Notes: generated from the sequence alone by a model not told the origin. Positions 31,702 through 40,375 are shown, counted from the first letter of the stretch. The stretch is DNA of 40,375 nucleotides from an uncultured Verrucomicrobiota bacterium (GCA_903939515.1 CAJAHH010000016.1:1-40375), one strand, 5' to 3'. A program made the numbers and translations.

Positions 31702-32694
31702 ATGCCTCTCCTCGAAATCAAAAACCTCCAGGTCGAATTCGGCTCTGGCGCCCACGCCGCCCGTGCGGTGGACGGCGTCTCCCTCTCGCTGGAGGCCGGC
31801 AAGACGTTGTGTCTCGTCGGCGAGAGTGGCTCTGGGAAGAGCGTGACCGCGCTTTCTATTGCCAAGCTCGTGCCCTCTCCACCCGCGCGCTACGTCGGCG
31901 GTGAGATTCTCATTGAAGGTCGTGATGTTTTGAAAATGTCCTCGCGCGAGTTGCGCGATATTCGGGGCGGACTAGTGAGCTACGTCTTCCAGGAACCGGG
32001 CGCGTCCTTGAACCCAGTCTTTCGCATCGGGGCGCAAATTAAGGAATCCCTCAAATACCATCGGCCTGCGGCAGCCAACGATACCGAGGTCATCCGATTG
32101 CTGAAGCTCGTCGGCATTCCTGCGCCGGAATCGCGGTTGAGAAATTATCCGCACGAACTGTCCGGCGGCATGCAGCAACGTGTGATGATCGCGATGGCGC
32201 TCGCGTCGCAACCGAAGCTGCTCGTGGCCGACGAACCCACCACCGCCCTCGATGTCACCATCCAGGCGCAAATCATTGAGCTGTTGGGCGACCTGCGCAA
32301 ACAACTGGGCATGGCCGTACTGCTCATCACCCACAACCTCGGCATCGTGGGTGACCTCGCCGATGACGTGGCGGTGATGTATGCGGGACAAATCGTCGAG
32401 CACGGGCCGGTGCGCGAGGTTCTCCAGAGGCCGCTGCATCCCTACACCCAGGCATTGATCCAGTCCGTGCCCGACCTGGAGGCCGAAGTCGAGCGTCTGA
32501 CGGCAATTCCCGGCACTGTTCCATTGCTGGGATCCTTTCCGGGCGGGTGCCGCTTTCATCCCCGTTGTCCGAAGGCACAGGCAAGTTGCTCCACCCAGGC
32601 TCCAGAACTCGCCTCCGTCAAAGCGGGCCGTCGGGTGCGCTGCCCGCTTTGGGACTCGCTTCTCGAACCTCAAACCGTTTCTCACCGGGCATGA
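31702..32694 (+). CDS. Peptide ABC transporter ATPase, DppD/OppD type
   Basis: 330 residues. Walker A GESGSGKS (about 40-47), Q-loop [10 protein letters not shown], signature [15 protein letters not shown], Walker [14 protein letters not shown] and switch His in [10 protein letters not shown]. The C-terminal oligopeptide-transporter extension holds the Fe-S/Cys-type motif [16 protein letters not shown]. It powers import together with the F-type ATPase. Its stop overlaps the next start as ATGA (32691-32694). Confidence 0.95.
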   Translation: MPLLEIKNLQVEFGSGAHAARAVDGVSLSLEAGKTLCLVGESGSGKSVTALSIAKLVPSPPARYVGGEILIEGRDVLKMSSRELRDIRGGLVSYVFQEPGASLNPVFRIGAQIKESLKYHRPAAANDTEVIRLLKLVGIPAPESRLRNYPHELSGGMQQRVMIAMALASQPKLLVADEPTTALDVTIQAQIIELLGDLRKQLGMAVLLITHNLGIVGDLADDVAVMYAGQIVEHGPVREVLQRPLHPYTQALIQSVPDLEAEVERLTAIPGTVPLLGSFPGGCRFHPRCPKAQASCSTQAPELASVKAGRRVRCPLWDSLLEPQTVSHRA

Positions 32695-33656
32695 ACCTTC
32701 TCGAAATCCAAGACCTCAAGGTCCACTTCCCTGTCGCACAACGCTTGTTTGGCCGGACGAAGGAATTCGTGCGCGCCGTGGATGGCGTGAGCTTCACCAT
32801 CGCGCCTGGCGAAACGGTTGGGCTGGTGGGTGAGAGCGGTTGTGGCAAGACCACGCTCGGGCGCGCCGCCATCAAGCTCGTCGAGCCGACCTCCGGCCGG
32901 ATTATGTTCGAGGGTGAAGACATTGCCGCCCTGAGCGGCAAGGAACTGCGCGCCCGCCGCCGCCGCTTCCAGATGATTTTTCAGGACCCCTTCGGCTCGC
33001 TGGACCCGCGACGGACCGTCTCCGAAATCATCGGCGAAGCGTTGGATATTCACGGCCTCGCTCCCGACGCCTCAGCGCGGCGCCAGCGCATCGACGCCTT
33101 GCTGAAGGACGTGGGGCTCGATCCGTCGCATGCTTCGCGCTTGCCTCACGAATTCAGCGGTGGTCAGCGCCAGCGTATCGGGATCGCGCGCGCCGTGGCC
33201 GTGGAGCCGAAGCTCATCGTCTGCGATGAGCCCGTCAGCGCGCTCGATGTGAGCGTGCAGGCGCAAATCATCAACCTGCTCCAGGATCTCCAGCGCGAGC
33301 ACGGCATCGCGTATTTGTTCGTCGCGCACGATCTCGCGGTGGTGAAACACATTAGCCGCCGCATCCTCGTGATGTATCTGGGGCGCATCGTCGAATCCGG
33401 AGAGGCCAAGGAAGTCTGTCGCGCGCCGAAACATCCCTACACCCAGGCGTTGCTCTCGGCCGTTCCCGTCGTCGATCCCGATTCCAAGCGTCAGCGCATT
33501 CTTCTGGCCGGCGATGTCCCCTCACCGATTCATCCGCCCGGCGGTTGCCCATTTCATCCGCGTTGTCCGGTCGCCGAAGCGCGCTGCAAAACCGAAGTCC
33601 CACCGCTGCGTGAACTCGGATCCGGACACTGGGCTGCATGCCATTTGGCGACGTGA
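32691..33656 (+). CDS. Peptide ABC transporter ATPase, DppF/OppF type
   Basis: 321 residues from ATG 32691, which overlaps the D-type ATPase stop. A longer frame opens at 32547 but would lie inside the previous gene. Walker [11 protein letters not shown]-loop [14 protein letters not shown], signature [15 protein letters not shown], Walker [14 protein letters not shown], switch His in [12 protein letters not shown], and the C-terminal [19 protein letters not shown] motif of the oligopeptide class. It ends the operon; no clear terminator follows before the repeat at 33754. Confidence 0.95.
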   Translation: MNLLEIQDLKVHFPVAQRLFGRTKEFVRAVDGVSFTIAPGETVGLVGESGCGKTTLGRAAIKLVEPTSGRIMFEGEDIAALSGKELRARRRRFQMIFQDPFGSLDPRRTVSEIIGEALDIHGLAPDASARRQRIDALLKDVGLDPSHASRLPHEFSGGQRQRIGIARAVAVEPKLIVCDEPVSALDVSVQAQIINLLQDLQREHGIAYLFVAHDLAVVKHISRRILVMYLGRIVESGEAKEVCRAPKHPYTQALLSAVPVVDPDSKRQRILLAGDVPSPIHPPGGCPFHPRCPVAEARCKTEVPPLRELGSGHWAACHLAT

Positions 33657-33753
33657 TAATCCTGAATGGGGTGAATGAGGTGACGGTCCAAAAGCCGCTG
33701 TTTCGGGGTCTGCTCAATTAACGAAGCCAGCGAGACACGATTGGCCACCGAAC

Positions 33754-33873
33754 AAGCCAGCGACGAAAACCTCTCCGCGAAGAGCAAGATCTTGGGAATG
33801 ACCCAAGTCTTCGGTTCCAACCCTCAGCCGACCGAAAACGGTCCAGAAACGTTGGCTGACCCCGGTTACCCCA
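33754..33873 (+). repeat. About 115-bp direct repeat flanking the peptide-transporter cassette, copy 2
   Basis: Same orientation as 27162-27277 and alignable from GCGACG...AAAA through GGGAATGACCCAAGTCTTC to TCCAGAA and GACCCCG. Also readable as the GMTQVFGSNPQPTENGPE peptide within a 65-codon frame (33741-33938) that I do not call a gene. Confidence 0.85.
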
Positions 33874-33918
33874 TTCCCCCACTCCTCGTAAACAGAGATG
33901 GGTTCACGGCCCGAGCAC

Positions 33919-36900
33919 CTATCTCAATCTCGCACTGACTCGGACAAATCGAGCGGTTGCAGAGCCATTCACCGCGGTTCCCAACCGGGCCACGACCCGA
34001 GTCGACCCATCCGACTGCGCAGCCCGCGACACCTCGCTGACCTCGCCACCGGCATCGATCCAAGTGTGCAGATCGGTTGAAAGCTCGAGTCGATAAGCCA
34101 AGTCCGTCGCCGCAGTCCGAATGCGGTACGCAAGAGTCATCCCTTGGCTTCCGACGCCCGAAATAACCTCCAATGGCCGGGGTCCGCTGCTCTCGGGCTG
34201 AAGCACAAATGCATAAACCGTGAAATTGTCTATGCCGTCGCCGTCCGCATCTGCACCCGGTAAGATACGTTCTGGAGTAAAGCCGCGCCTGAACGTGGCG
34301 GCCGCCCATGCCTCGTAGCCGGCAACCGGGAGCCCATTGGTAAGACCCGGCGTTGGCCCTTCGATCCAACGCCACGGACCGGTTCCCTCAGGAAATCGAC
34401 CCCAACTAATGCCGAGACGGCTCGGCCCCAGGTCGACCCAATCCACAAATGCCCGCAGCGTCCCGTCGCGATCGGCTTGAACCAAAAAGACATCGTCCCC
34501 CGACCGATCCAGAGCGAAGGGCACGCGCGCTGCCGCGTTGGCTGGATTGTTAAACTGCTTCTCTCCGAGCACGAACCGCGCCCTAGGGCCCAGCACTGTC
34601 GCCGGAAAAAGATACTTCCGGTAATCGGCCGAAGAATCGCTCAAGTACCAGCCAGTGATATCAACGACGTCCCCGCTGGTGTTGATCAACTCGATGAAAT
34701 CTTCTCCCCCGATCGCAGGAGCCGCCAAAACTTCGTTCAAGACCACTCGACGGTCCTGACCCCCTCCGGCTGAGCCGGGAGAACCATGAAACTCCGCGCT
34801 GGCCCGCCACCTCCTAGGATCGCCCAACCACGCACTCCTCGCACCCTCTGAAGACGGTGCACTCACAGGGTCGAGCAGTTCGAGGCTGCTGCCGCCTCCA
34901 TCCGCCCGGTTGGGCCATCCTCCGTCGGTACCGTAGACACAAATAAAGGCGGTGGCCCCGTCGGCCGCGAGCACCTCAATCCGTTCGCCCGCATTCGACA
35001 ACGTCCCGATCCACGGGCCTAGCACCCGGACACCGGCCCGGTAATAGGGCGAGGTCGTCGCCCCATATCGGGCATCAAAGGCGTTCAAATCTTTTGCCAG
35101 CACCAACCGCTCTCCTGCACCTAGGAGCGTGGCTTTCGGAAAGCGATAAAATACAGCGTTCGTCACCACCACGTCGGAAAGATCGACCGTCGCCCCAGAT
35201 GTGTTCAGAAACTCCAGGAACTCCGTGTCTGCGACCTCACGCGGATGGTATTGAATTTCGGACAGTATGAGGTTCCTTGAGGAGGCTTGGGCCATCCCTT
35301 CCGGAACAAAGTAGGACTCCACAATCGCCGACCAGTCCGTCCCCGTGTAGACGCGCGCTCTAAGCAACATCGGGCGATCAATCGCCACTGGCTGAGTTAG
35401 AACCCCGGCCGCGATGCCGCCTCCAGAAACGCGCGGATCGGATCCATCGATGGTGAAATAAACCTTCCCGACGGGGCTTGTGAACCCGACCCGTTGACCT
35501 GCGGGAACCGGACCCGGGCTCGCTGAGAGAATCGGTGGATCCGCAGGCCACCATCCACTCCGCTTGCGGATCTGTTGAATGAGGCGGGCCGTGCGAGCCG
35601 GGAAAAACGTTTCACGAAGATAGCGCCACTCGTTCGCCCATTCCTGATCACGATCCCAAGGCAACGCAGCAACGCTGCTCGAAGGCTGCCAGCGAGCCGT
35701 TTCAGCCACGATTGGCAACCGAAGCTCCTCCATCCAGCTATTGTAGGCCGCGCTGGCCCGGGCAGGAGTCAGTACCCCGTCACCAAAACAATGCCGGTAG
35801 AGTCGATCGCGAAAAAGCACTCGAAAGTCCGACTGCCGCATCAGCGCGGTAAAGATGCCATCAGGAACGTCTTGATCGGTGCAATCGGCAGCCACGTCTT
35901 GCAACGTAATGTCCGAATCCTGCTGAAAGAATTTCCAGCCACCGCGATCGGCCAAGCGGGGTCCGGCTGCCGCCCAGTTATGCTGAGCCGACCAATCCCA
36001 GTCATTCCCGGCATAAAAACTGAGCACCATGGAGTCACAAAGATTTGTGATATCGATCCACCGCTTCGCCTGAGGATAATTATTGAGGCTGGATTTGAGA
36101 CTGCTCCAGGCCACACGCCAGTGATCGCCGCGACCGTGGTCGCTACCGGTCGTCGCACCGCCGGAAAAATGAAAATCCTCACGCGGCCCGGGATAGTAAC
36201 TGGCCATGAAATCCTCATCCGGATGTTCATGGATGTGATAAATACCATGGTAGGATCCGTTGAGGAAAAGGTGTACCTGGCGCCCATGCTTTCCGGGCTG
36301 CCCCATGGCCAGTTGCATCTCATCAATCCAAGGATTTCTAGCCAACTGCGCATCTCCACTTCGGGTCACCGAAGGGCTCCCGTAGGGCACCGGTGGATTT
36401 TCCTTCGTACCCAGCCAGTAGAACGTGTCGTGAGAATGACTTCTCAAACGTAGTTCGTTGAACTCCGTCGCCGCCCCGGCCGAAAATCTCGATCCCCGGG
36501 CAAATACGGGATAGCGCAACTTGGCCGGTCCGTACTTGGTCCGAAATCGTGCCGACATACTCAGTTTTGGAGAACCCAGACTCGTCGTTCCGGTCGCCGC
36601 CACGCCGCAATCAATCTGGAAGCCTGGCTCGCGATTCTCCGGATCCAGCAACTCGACCGACGCCAGCCGCTCAGTCGTGGAGGGCCCAGTGCCCATAACT
36701 ACCGAAACCGCGGGCAAGGCCAAAAAGGCATCGTCGAGCAATGGCCCATAAGTCGCATGCTTCGTAATACTCGGTAGCAATCGTGTTTGACCCACAATCC
36801 CATCGGTCGCCGGACCGGTGACCCCGTTAACAAAGAGGTACGTTCGCGTTCCCACCGGTGAATACGCCGCTGCAGAGTGTACCGCAATTGCACGAACGAC

Positions 36901-38802
36901 TCGGGTTCCCCGCACGATCCCGGAGGTATTCGGGGTCACGGTAATTGGCCCCTCGTAGAGACTGCCCGTAGAAGCCGTCGGGGCTGTACCGTCGAGCGTG
37001 TACCGGATGACCGACTCTGGCAGGGCTGCCGTCAGCTCCACTGTAAACGTCTCGGTGAAAAACCCATGATCGCGACTGAAGCCAACCGGGTTTTCACCGC
37101 CACCGGTCCTCGCACCATTGGCTGCCCCCGGCGTCGGAACCTTGAGATAGCCGAGGCCACCGTCGACTCCCTGACCATAGGAGACACCGGGGAACTGCCG
37201 TGGAAATTTCAGTTCACTTTCTACAACCGAAAACCCCGGCCTAAACAACCCCACCCACTCCCCCTCTGAGGAAATGGAGAAGGTTGTGTGCAGTAGTTTT
37301 GAACCGGCCGGTGAGATTCCAAGGCCATCGGCCAGAATTACGAGAAACTCCCCCGGTGCCAGTGTCGTCGGAGGAAACTTCCATTGGCCCGGGTCCTTCT
37401 GGTCATTCGACAACGCCCAACCCGAGAGATCTACGTATTGCGGAAGTTCGTTATAAATCTCAATCCATTCCCGCAGAACTGAACCCTCATCGGGCACCCC
37501 GCCCATCTCGTTCGCCTGGATCTCCGTGATCCGGACCCTCGGCGGCAGAACCGATAGCTCAAAGGCCTGCTCAACCCAGCGCCCCGTGTTGTCCGTCGCT
37601 CGCAGTCGAAACCTCGCTGACGGTTGTCCTGCAGGCAGGGGTTTCATTAACCGCACATCACCAGCGACCACCTCGAAGAAGGTATTGTCCACGTCTCCGA
37701 CGCCCTTGGCTAATGCCACCGAGTGGGTATCGAACAGATCGACATCCTCAACCACAACCCGCGCCACCCGCTCACCGATCCGCGCCGACGCGGACACGGA
37801 CGTCGCATCTAATCGAAGCCCGCTCGGTGCATGCGGTTCGGTGAGCTTGATCCTGATGGCTTTCTCCAAGAACCGCTTTGCATCGGCCGAATCGGTGGCG
37901 CGCACCCGGATGGAAAACAGTGATCCGGGCGGAAGTTTTGAAAAATCGAAAAGCCCAGGGAGAACCGCTCCACCGGAGATCACAAACTTGGTGTTGTCCG
38001 CATCTCCCTCGCCGGCCACCCACGTGAGGTCGTGCGTTGCGTTGGGTTTGCCGTCTACAACACGCAACTGGCCGATCCGCTCGGGCTGCGGGAGTGAGAA
38101 CTCCGCGGGTTCTAGCAAGATGTCCTGTGGCGCTGGAGGCACGGTGATCCGTTCGAGGGTCAGCGCTTGCCAGATCGGGTTCCGGTCACCCCCGTCGACT
38201 GTTCCAAATAAATTCCCCATCTCAACGACGAGGACCCCTGAAGTGGCGGTGATTTCGCAGGTGTAGAGCGTCGCTCGATCGGGGAAATACGCCTGACCTG
38301 GGGCGACTCCTAGGGATGTCATCTCGTCAACGGCCTCGCTTCCACCGACCCGAATATCCCAGCGACGGTCCTCTGGGCTATTCCCTGAAATAAGAATTTG
38401 CAGCTTGTACTGCTCACCCGCCACGACCGTGAGGCTCGCTCGCAACCGCTCACCCGATCCCGCCACGGCCCACCGAATGTCGCTGAAAATCTCCTCAAGT
38501 TGGTCGTCATCCACACTGCCACCAAACTCCGGCTTCGTTTGCCAGGAGGTGACTTGCTGAGGCCCCACCAGCGTAGCACCCACGATCTTTTGTGTGTCGG
38601 GGAGAAAAGTGATTCCTCGAACTTTCCTGGGACCGTCGTCCGCACTGAAATTAATCGCGTAAAGAATCTCCCCCTCCAGATCCAGATCCTTAGCGCCCCG
38701 AATTTGCGTCACCGCCCCCATCTTAACTGTCGTCGCCGCGTGCAGCGTCAGCAACCCGCTCGCGAACCACAAAAAACCAGTTAGCCCTAAGAATTGGAAC
38801 AT
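33919..38802 (-). CDS. Giant secreted lamin-tail / CotH multidomain protein
   Basis: 1,627 residues from ATG 38802, chosen because it gives a signal peptide (MFQFLGLTGFLWFASGLLTLHAA); the frame is open 36 codons more. Approximate order: an N-terminal beta domain with a shark-fin/malectin-like look (30-215); two cadherin-like repeats (225-420, with DVDNTFFEV-type motifs); lamin-tail domain 1 (420-530, VRITEIQANE...WIEIYN); a chitobiase C-terminal-like module (580-660, IRYTLDGTAPT); the CotH core (about 695-1060, HGRQVHLFLNGSYHGIYHIHEHPDEDF and GGWKFFQQDSD); a second chitobiase-like module (VYFTIDGSDPR); lamin-tail domains 2 and 3 (EFLEFLNTSG, DFIELINTSG); and an ADADGDGIDNF Ca-binding-like tail. 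Likely a cell-surface or extracellular scaffold. Its substrate is unknown. Confidence 0.88.
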   Translation of the reverse strand: MFQFLGLTGFLWFASGLLTLHAATTVKMGAVTQIRGAKDLDLEGEILYAINFSADDGPRKVRGITFLPDTQKIVGATLVGPQQVTSWQTKPEFGGSVDDDQLEEIFSDIRWAVAGSGERLRASLTVVAGEQYKLQILISGNSPEDRRWDIRVGGSEAVDEMTSLGVAPGQAYFPDRATLYTCEITATSGVLVVEMGNLFGTVDGGDRNPIWQALTLERITVPPAPQDILLEPAEFSLPQPERIGQLRVVDGKPNATHDLTWVAGEGDADNTKFVISGGAVLPGLFDFSKLPPGSLFSIRVRATDSADAKRFLEKAIRIKLTEPHAPSGLRLDATSVSASARIGERVARVVVEDVDLFDTHSVALAKGVGDVDNTFFEVVAGDVRLMKPLPAGQPSARFRLRATDNTGRWVEQAFELSVLPPRVRITEIQANEMGGVPDEGSVLREWIEIYNELPQYVDLSGWALSNDQKDPGQWKFPPTTLAPGEFLVILADGLGISPAGSKLLHTTFSISSEGEWVGLFRPGFSVVESELKFPRQFPGVSYGQGVDGGLGYLKVPTPGAANGARTGGGENPVGFSRDHGFFTETFTVELTAALPESVIRYTLDGTAPTASTGSLYEGPITVTPNTSGIVRGTRVVRAIAVHSAAAYSPVGTRTYLFVNGVTGPATDGIVGQTRLLPSITKHATYGPLLDDAFLALPAVSVVMGTGPSTTERLASVELLDPENREPGFQIDCGVAATGTTSLGSPKLSMSARFRTKYGPAKLRYPVFARGSRFSAGAATEFNELRLRSHSHDTFYWLGTKENPPVPYGSPSVTRSGDAQLARNPWIDEMQLAMGQPGKHGRQVHLFLNGSYHGIYHIHEHPDEDFMASYYPGPREDFHFSGGATTGSDHGRGDHWRVAWSSLKSSLNNYPQAKRWIDITNLCDSMVLSFYAGNDWDWSAQHNWAAAGPRLADRGGWKFFQQDSDITLQDVAADCTDQDVPDGIFTALMRQSDFRVLFRDRLYRHCFGDGVLTPARASAAYNSWMEELRLPIVAETARWQPSSSVAALPWDRDQEWANEWRYLRETFFPARTARLIQQIRKRSGWWPADPPILSASPGPVPAGQRVGFTSPVGKVYFTIDGSDPRVSGGGIAAGVLTQPVAIDRPMLLRARVYTGTDWSAIVESYFVPEGMAQASSRNLILSEIQYHPREVADTEFLEFLNTSGATVDLSDVVVTNAVFYRFPKATLLGAGERLVLAKDLNAFDARYGATTSPYYRAGVRVLGPWIGTLSNAGERIEVLAADGATAFICVYGTDGGWPNRADGGGSSLELLDPVSAPSSEGARSAWLGDPRRWRASAEFHGSPGSAGGGQDRRVVLNEVLAAPAIGGEDFIELINTSGDVVDITGWYLSDSSADYRKYLFPATVLGPRARFVLGEKQFNNPANAAARVPFALDRSGDDVFLVQADRDGTLRAFVDWVDLGPSRLGISWGRFPEGTGPWRWIEGPTPGLTNGLPVAGYEAWAAATFRRGFTPERILPGADADGDGIDNFTVYAFVLQPESSGPRPLEVISGVGSQGMTLAYRIRTAATDLAYRLELSTDLHTWIDAGGEVSEVSRAAQSDGSTRVVARLGTAVNGSATARFVRVSARLR

Positions 38803-38940
38803 GTTTGGTGGAAATTCGCTTTGAACGGGGAATCTGGGATGATCAGTGCTTTTTGAGGAAAACTGCGAGCAAATTGCTTGTAACGCTCCGCCCGCAATTC
38901 TAACTCCCAAGAACCCCGCAACGCCAAAGCGAGTCGAGTT

Positions 38941-38956
38941 TGGCGCGCAAACTGCT
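38941..38956 (+). promoter_or_regulatory. Putative sigma-54 promoter of the flagellin gene
   Basis: TGGCGCGCAAACTGCT matches the -24/-12 consensus TGGCACG-N4-TTGCW at 10 of 12 defined positions, with GG and GC 12 bp apart as required. It lies 83 bp before the flagellin ATG. Flagellin genes in many bacteria are sigma-54 or sigma-28 dependent; no good sigma-28 site was found. Confidence 0.45.
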
Positions 38957-38980
38957 GCAATACCTAGGGGATTTAAGCGA

Positions 38981-39007
38981 TTTTTAGCAATAACGGCATG
39001 CTAAAAA
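38981..39007 (+). promoter_or_regulatory. 9-bp inverted repeat in the flagellin leader
   Basis: TTTTTAGCA (38981-38989) and TGCTAAAAA (38999-39007), perfect, with a 9-nt spacer. It sits between the sigma-54-like site and the ATG, so it could be an operator or an RNA stem in the 5' leader. Confidence 0.4.
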
Positions 39008-39039
39008 CTGTATATTAAATACTATAGCGGAAATATTCT

Positions 39040-40161
39040 ATGGTACTGAACACCAACATTCAAGCTCTAAAAACTTCTAGTTTCTTATCAGTTAATACAG
39101 CAAATCTCGCTAAATCACTCTCAAGATTATCATCAGGGTCAAAGATTGTTACACCTTCAGATGATGCCGCAGGTTTAGCTGTTAGCACCCGTTTGGCTAG
39201 CCAAATAGCTCGAAACGAAGTCGCTTACAGCAATGTTACTAATGCTGTTTCTTTTACACAGACCCAAGAAGGACTGTTAGCAACGATAGACAAAGCACTC
39301 AGGCGAATGGCGGACTTGAGCATATTTTCTCAAGACTCTACGAAGAGCCTATCAGATCTTGGATTGTATAGTAAAGAATTTGGCGAGCTCCAGGAATTTA
39401 TTGCAAAATCCATCGAGCAAAAGTTTAATGGAATTAATTTATTCTCAAGCGAATCTCTCAGTCTCGCTGTCAATGAAGATGGTTCAATATATAAACTAGG
39501 CGCAGTTAATTTAACTGATAGTAAATATCAGAACGTGCTTAATAAGCCTGAGAATTTTACCAATCAATCAGGCACAGCTATTTTTGCAGATAGCACGATG
39601 ATCAGGTTGACTCTTAGTCAAGTTGACTACAATAAAGCAATAAAGAGCGACTCGCTAACACTTAGCAATTTAGGTTTGACTAATGGTGTTGGAAGTAACG
39701 CCGCCGCTGATAGACTGCAATTAATGAACGGTACATACACAATTAAAAATGCAGACCCTGGTAACAGGTACATCTGGCTAGATGCAAGTGGTTCACCTAG
39801 CTCAATATACGGAACCAGCGTAAGTCTTACTTCAGATACAAAAGCTGAATTTAAAACTGGTTTTGATATAACCACTCCTGAAAGAGCGCAATCAGCCTTG
39901 ACTAGAGTTAAATTGGCGATTGACTCAATTGCTCAAACACGGGCTTCCCTAGGTGCTGTTCAGAGCCGTTTGACGATGACTAACGAACAGCTTAGGACAA
40001 CGAATGAGAATCTGTCCGCAGCAACATCTAGAATAACAGATACCGATGTCGCTGATGAGTCTACATCCTACGCTAAGTTGCAAATATTAATTCAATCGGG
40101 CACCGCGATGTTAGCACAATCTAATAAAATGCCTCAGTATGCATTGCAGTTGCTTCAGTAA
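39040..40161 (+). CDS. Flagellin
   Basis: A 373-residue filament protein. The N-terminal D0/D1 helices are classical: VLNTNIQALKTSSFLSVNTA, LSRLSSGSKIVTPSDDAAGLA, then a helix to FNGINLF near residue 130. A variable central domain (about 140-275) is followed by the C-terminal D1/D0 helix (ALTRVKLAIDSIAQTRASLGAVQSRL...TDTDVADE...MLAQSNKMPQYALQLLQ). It is exported by the flagellar type III system, with no signal peptide. The gene is strikingly AT-rich compared with its GC-rich neighbours (many TTA, AAT, ATT and AGT codons). No other flagellar gene is in the window. A small ORF starts on its stop codon. Confidence 0.95.
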   Translation: MVLNTNIQALKTSSFLSVNTANLAKSLSRLSSGSKIVTPSDDAAGLAVSTRLASQIARNEVAYSNVTNAVSFTQTQEGLLATIDKALRRMADLSIFSQDSTKSLSDLGLYSKEFGELQEFIAKSIEQKFNGINLFSSESLSLAVNEDGSIYKLGAVNLTDSKYQNVLNKPENFTNQSGTAIFADSTMIRLTLSQVDYNKAIKSDSLTLSNLGLTNGVGSNAAADRLQLMNGTYTIKNADPGNRYIWLDASGSPSSIYGTSVSLTSDTKAEFKTGFDITTPERAQSALTRVKLAIDSIAQTRASLGAVQSRLTMTNEQLRTTNENLSAATSRITDTDVADESTSYAKLQILIQSGTAMLAQSNKMPQYALQLLQ

Positions 40162-40304
40162 TGGGCGTTTTTTTTAAAGGCCTCTTTGGCCGCCGGCAGC
40201 GCCGCTACCGGGTGTACACTACCGATAGCAACGACATCGCCATCATTCGCCAGGCGGGTGAACGTCAGCCCTTCCTCTCGGGCCCTCCCCGATCAACGGC
40301 CTAG
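40161..40304 (+). CDS. Possible 47-aa basic protein overlapping the flagellin stop
   Basis: The flagellin stop TAA shares its last A with an ATG (TAATG, 40159-40163), and the new frame runs to TAG 40302-40304. The peptide starts MGVFFKGLFGRRQRRYRV and continues YTTDSNDIAIIRQAGERQPF; it is strongly basic at the start. Stop-start overlap is a common sign of translational coupling. Base composition returns to GC-rich exactly here, unlike the flagellin. I recognise no family; flagellin-linked small regulators exist, but this is not one I know. Confidence 0.35.
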   Translation: MGVFFKGLFGRRQRRYRVYTTDSNDIAIIRQAGERQPFLSGPPRSTA

Positions 40305-40360
40305 TGTAGTGTCTCAATTAAGTCTTTCTTAACAACCATTACTCGTGCCATCGTTCGGAC

Positions 40361-40375
40361 ATGGCCCGTCCAAAG
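40361..40375 (+). other. Possible start of a further gene at the right edge
   Basis: ATG at 40361 begins MARPK and runs off the window. The preceding AT-rich TGTAGTGTCTCAATTAAG (40306-40323) resembles transposon ends seen before some IS630/IS5-like transposases. Five codons are too few to call a product. Confidence 0.2.

Noticed and set aside
33770-33780. Short match to the tRNA-Ser 3' end (CCTCTCCGC) as an integration att site for the transporter cassette
   Set aside because: Only 9 bp, and the same position is explained by homology to the other direct-repeat copy (27172-27190).
33741-33938. 65-codon ORF after the transporter operon
   Set aside because: Consists mostly of the dispersed direct repeat and overlaps the end of the giant CotH gene; no independent coding evidence.
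39002-39032. Sigma-28 promoter for flagellin
   Set aside because: TAAA is present, but the -10 GCCGATAA match is poor; the sigma-54-like site is better.

Overview
The window looks like a chromosomal piece of a GC-rich member of the Verrucomicrobiota, perhaps near the Limisphaerales/Pedosphaera group. This is an inference. It rests on the large secreted lamin-tail/CotH protein and a second CotH protein, a ceramidase-like secreted protein, a RAYT-type transposase tail, many dispersed short repeats and very few Shine-Dalgarno sites. No rRNA or marker gene fixes the taxon.

Layout. 1-254: tail of a REP-associated tyrosine transposase. 342-6437, minus strand: PpiD-like membrane chaperone, RluA-type pseudouridine synthase, dnaX, ybaB, recR and a HAD phosphatase. 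The core is the conserved dnaX-ybaB-recR replication/repair cluster; three gene junctions are close and two of these are ATGA overlaps. 6438-6873: mostly non-coding, with one 40-codon ORF that has a strong SD, and a 14-bp hairpin. 6874-8859, minus: AhpE-like peroxiredoxin and a secreted ceramidase-like protein. 8957-11317, plus: CstA-type transporter. 11558-14146, minus: degenerate receiver, HemQ and HemW, suggesting the coproporphyrin-dependent heme route. 14251-23369, plus: TylF-type methyltransferase, an Hsp70 paralogue with an insertion, a membrane-anchored coiled-coil protein, a Pro/Lys/Ala-tailed membrane protein, aspartate-semialdehyde dehydrogenase, a CotH-family protein and glycerate kinase.

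23370-27500 is a worn accessory stretch. It holds tRNA-Gly(TCC) with a good terminator, an AbiEi-like antitoxin remnant followed by an intact nucleotidyltransferase, an IS5-type transposase scrap, a secreted alpha/beta hydrolase (minus strand) and tRNA-Ser(GCT). 27605-33656 is a complete peptide ABC transporter operon in the unusual order permease C, binding protein, permease B, ATPase D, ATPase F. It is bracketed by direct repeats of about 115 bp. Three of its spacers are inverted-repeat elements, and it carries an orphan copy of the binding-protein signal peptide.

33919-38802, minus, is a 1,627-residue secreted LTD/CotH protein. Divergent from it is a solitary, strikingly AT-rich flagellin (39040-40161) with a sigma-54-like promoter and a stop-overlapping small ORF. 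The window ends at what may be the first codons of another gene.

No CRISPR array, rRNA, tmRNA, RNase P RNA or SRP RNA was recognised. The least expected structures are the repeat-framed and repeat-spaced peptide transporter, the 45-bp inverted repeat pair around 11.35-19.2 kb, the AT-rich flagellin unit, and a DnaX that lacks three of the four usual zinc-binding cysteines.
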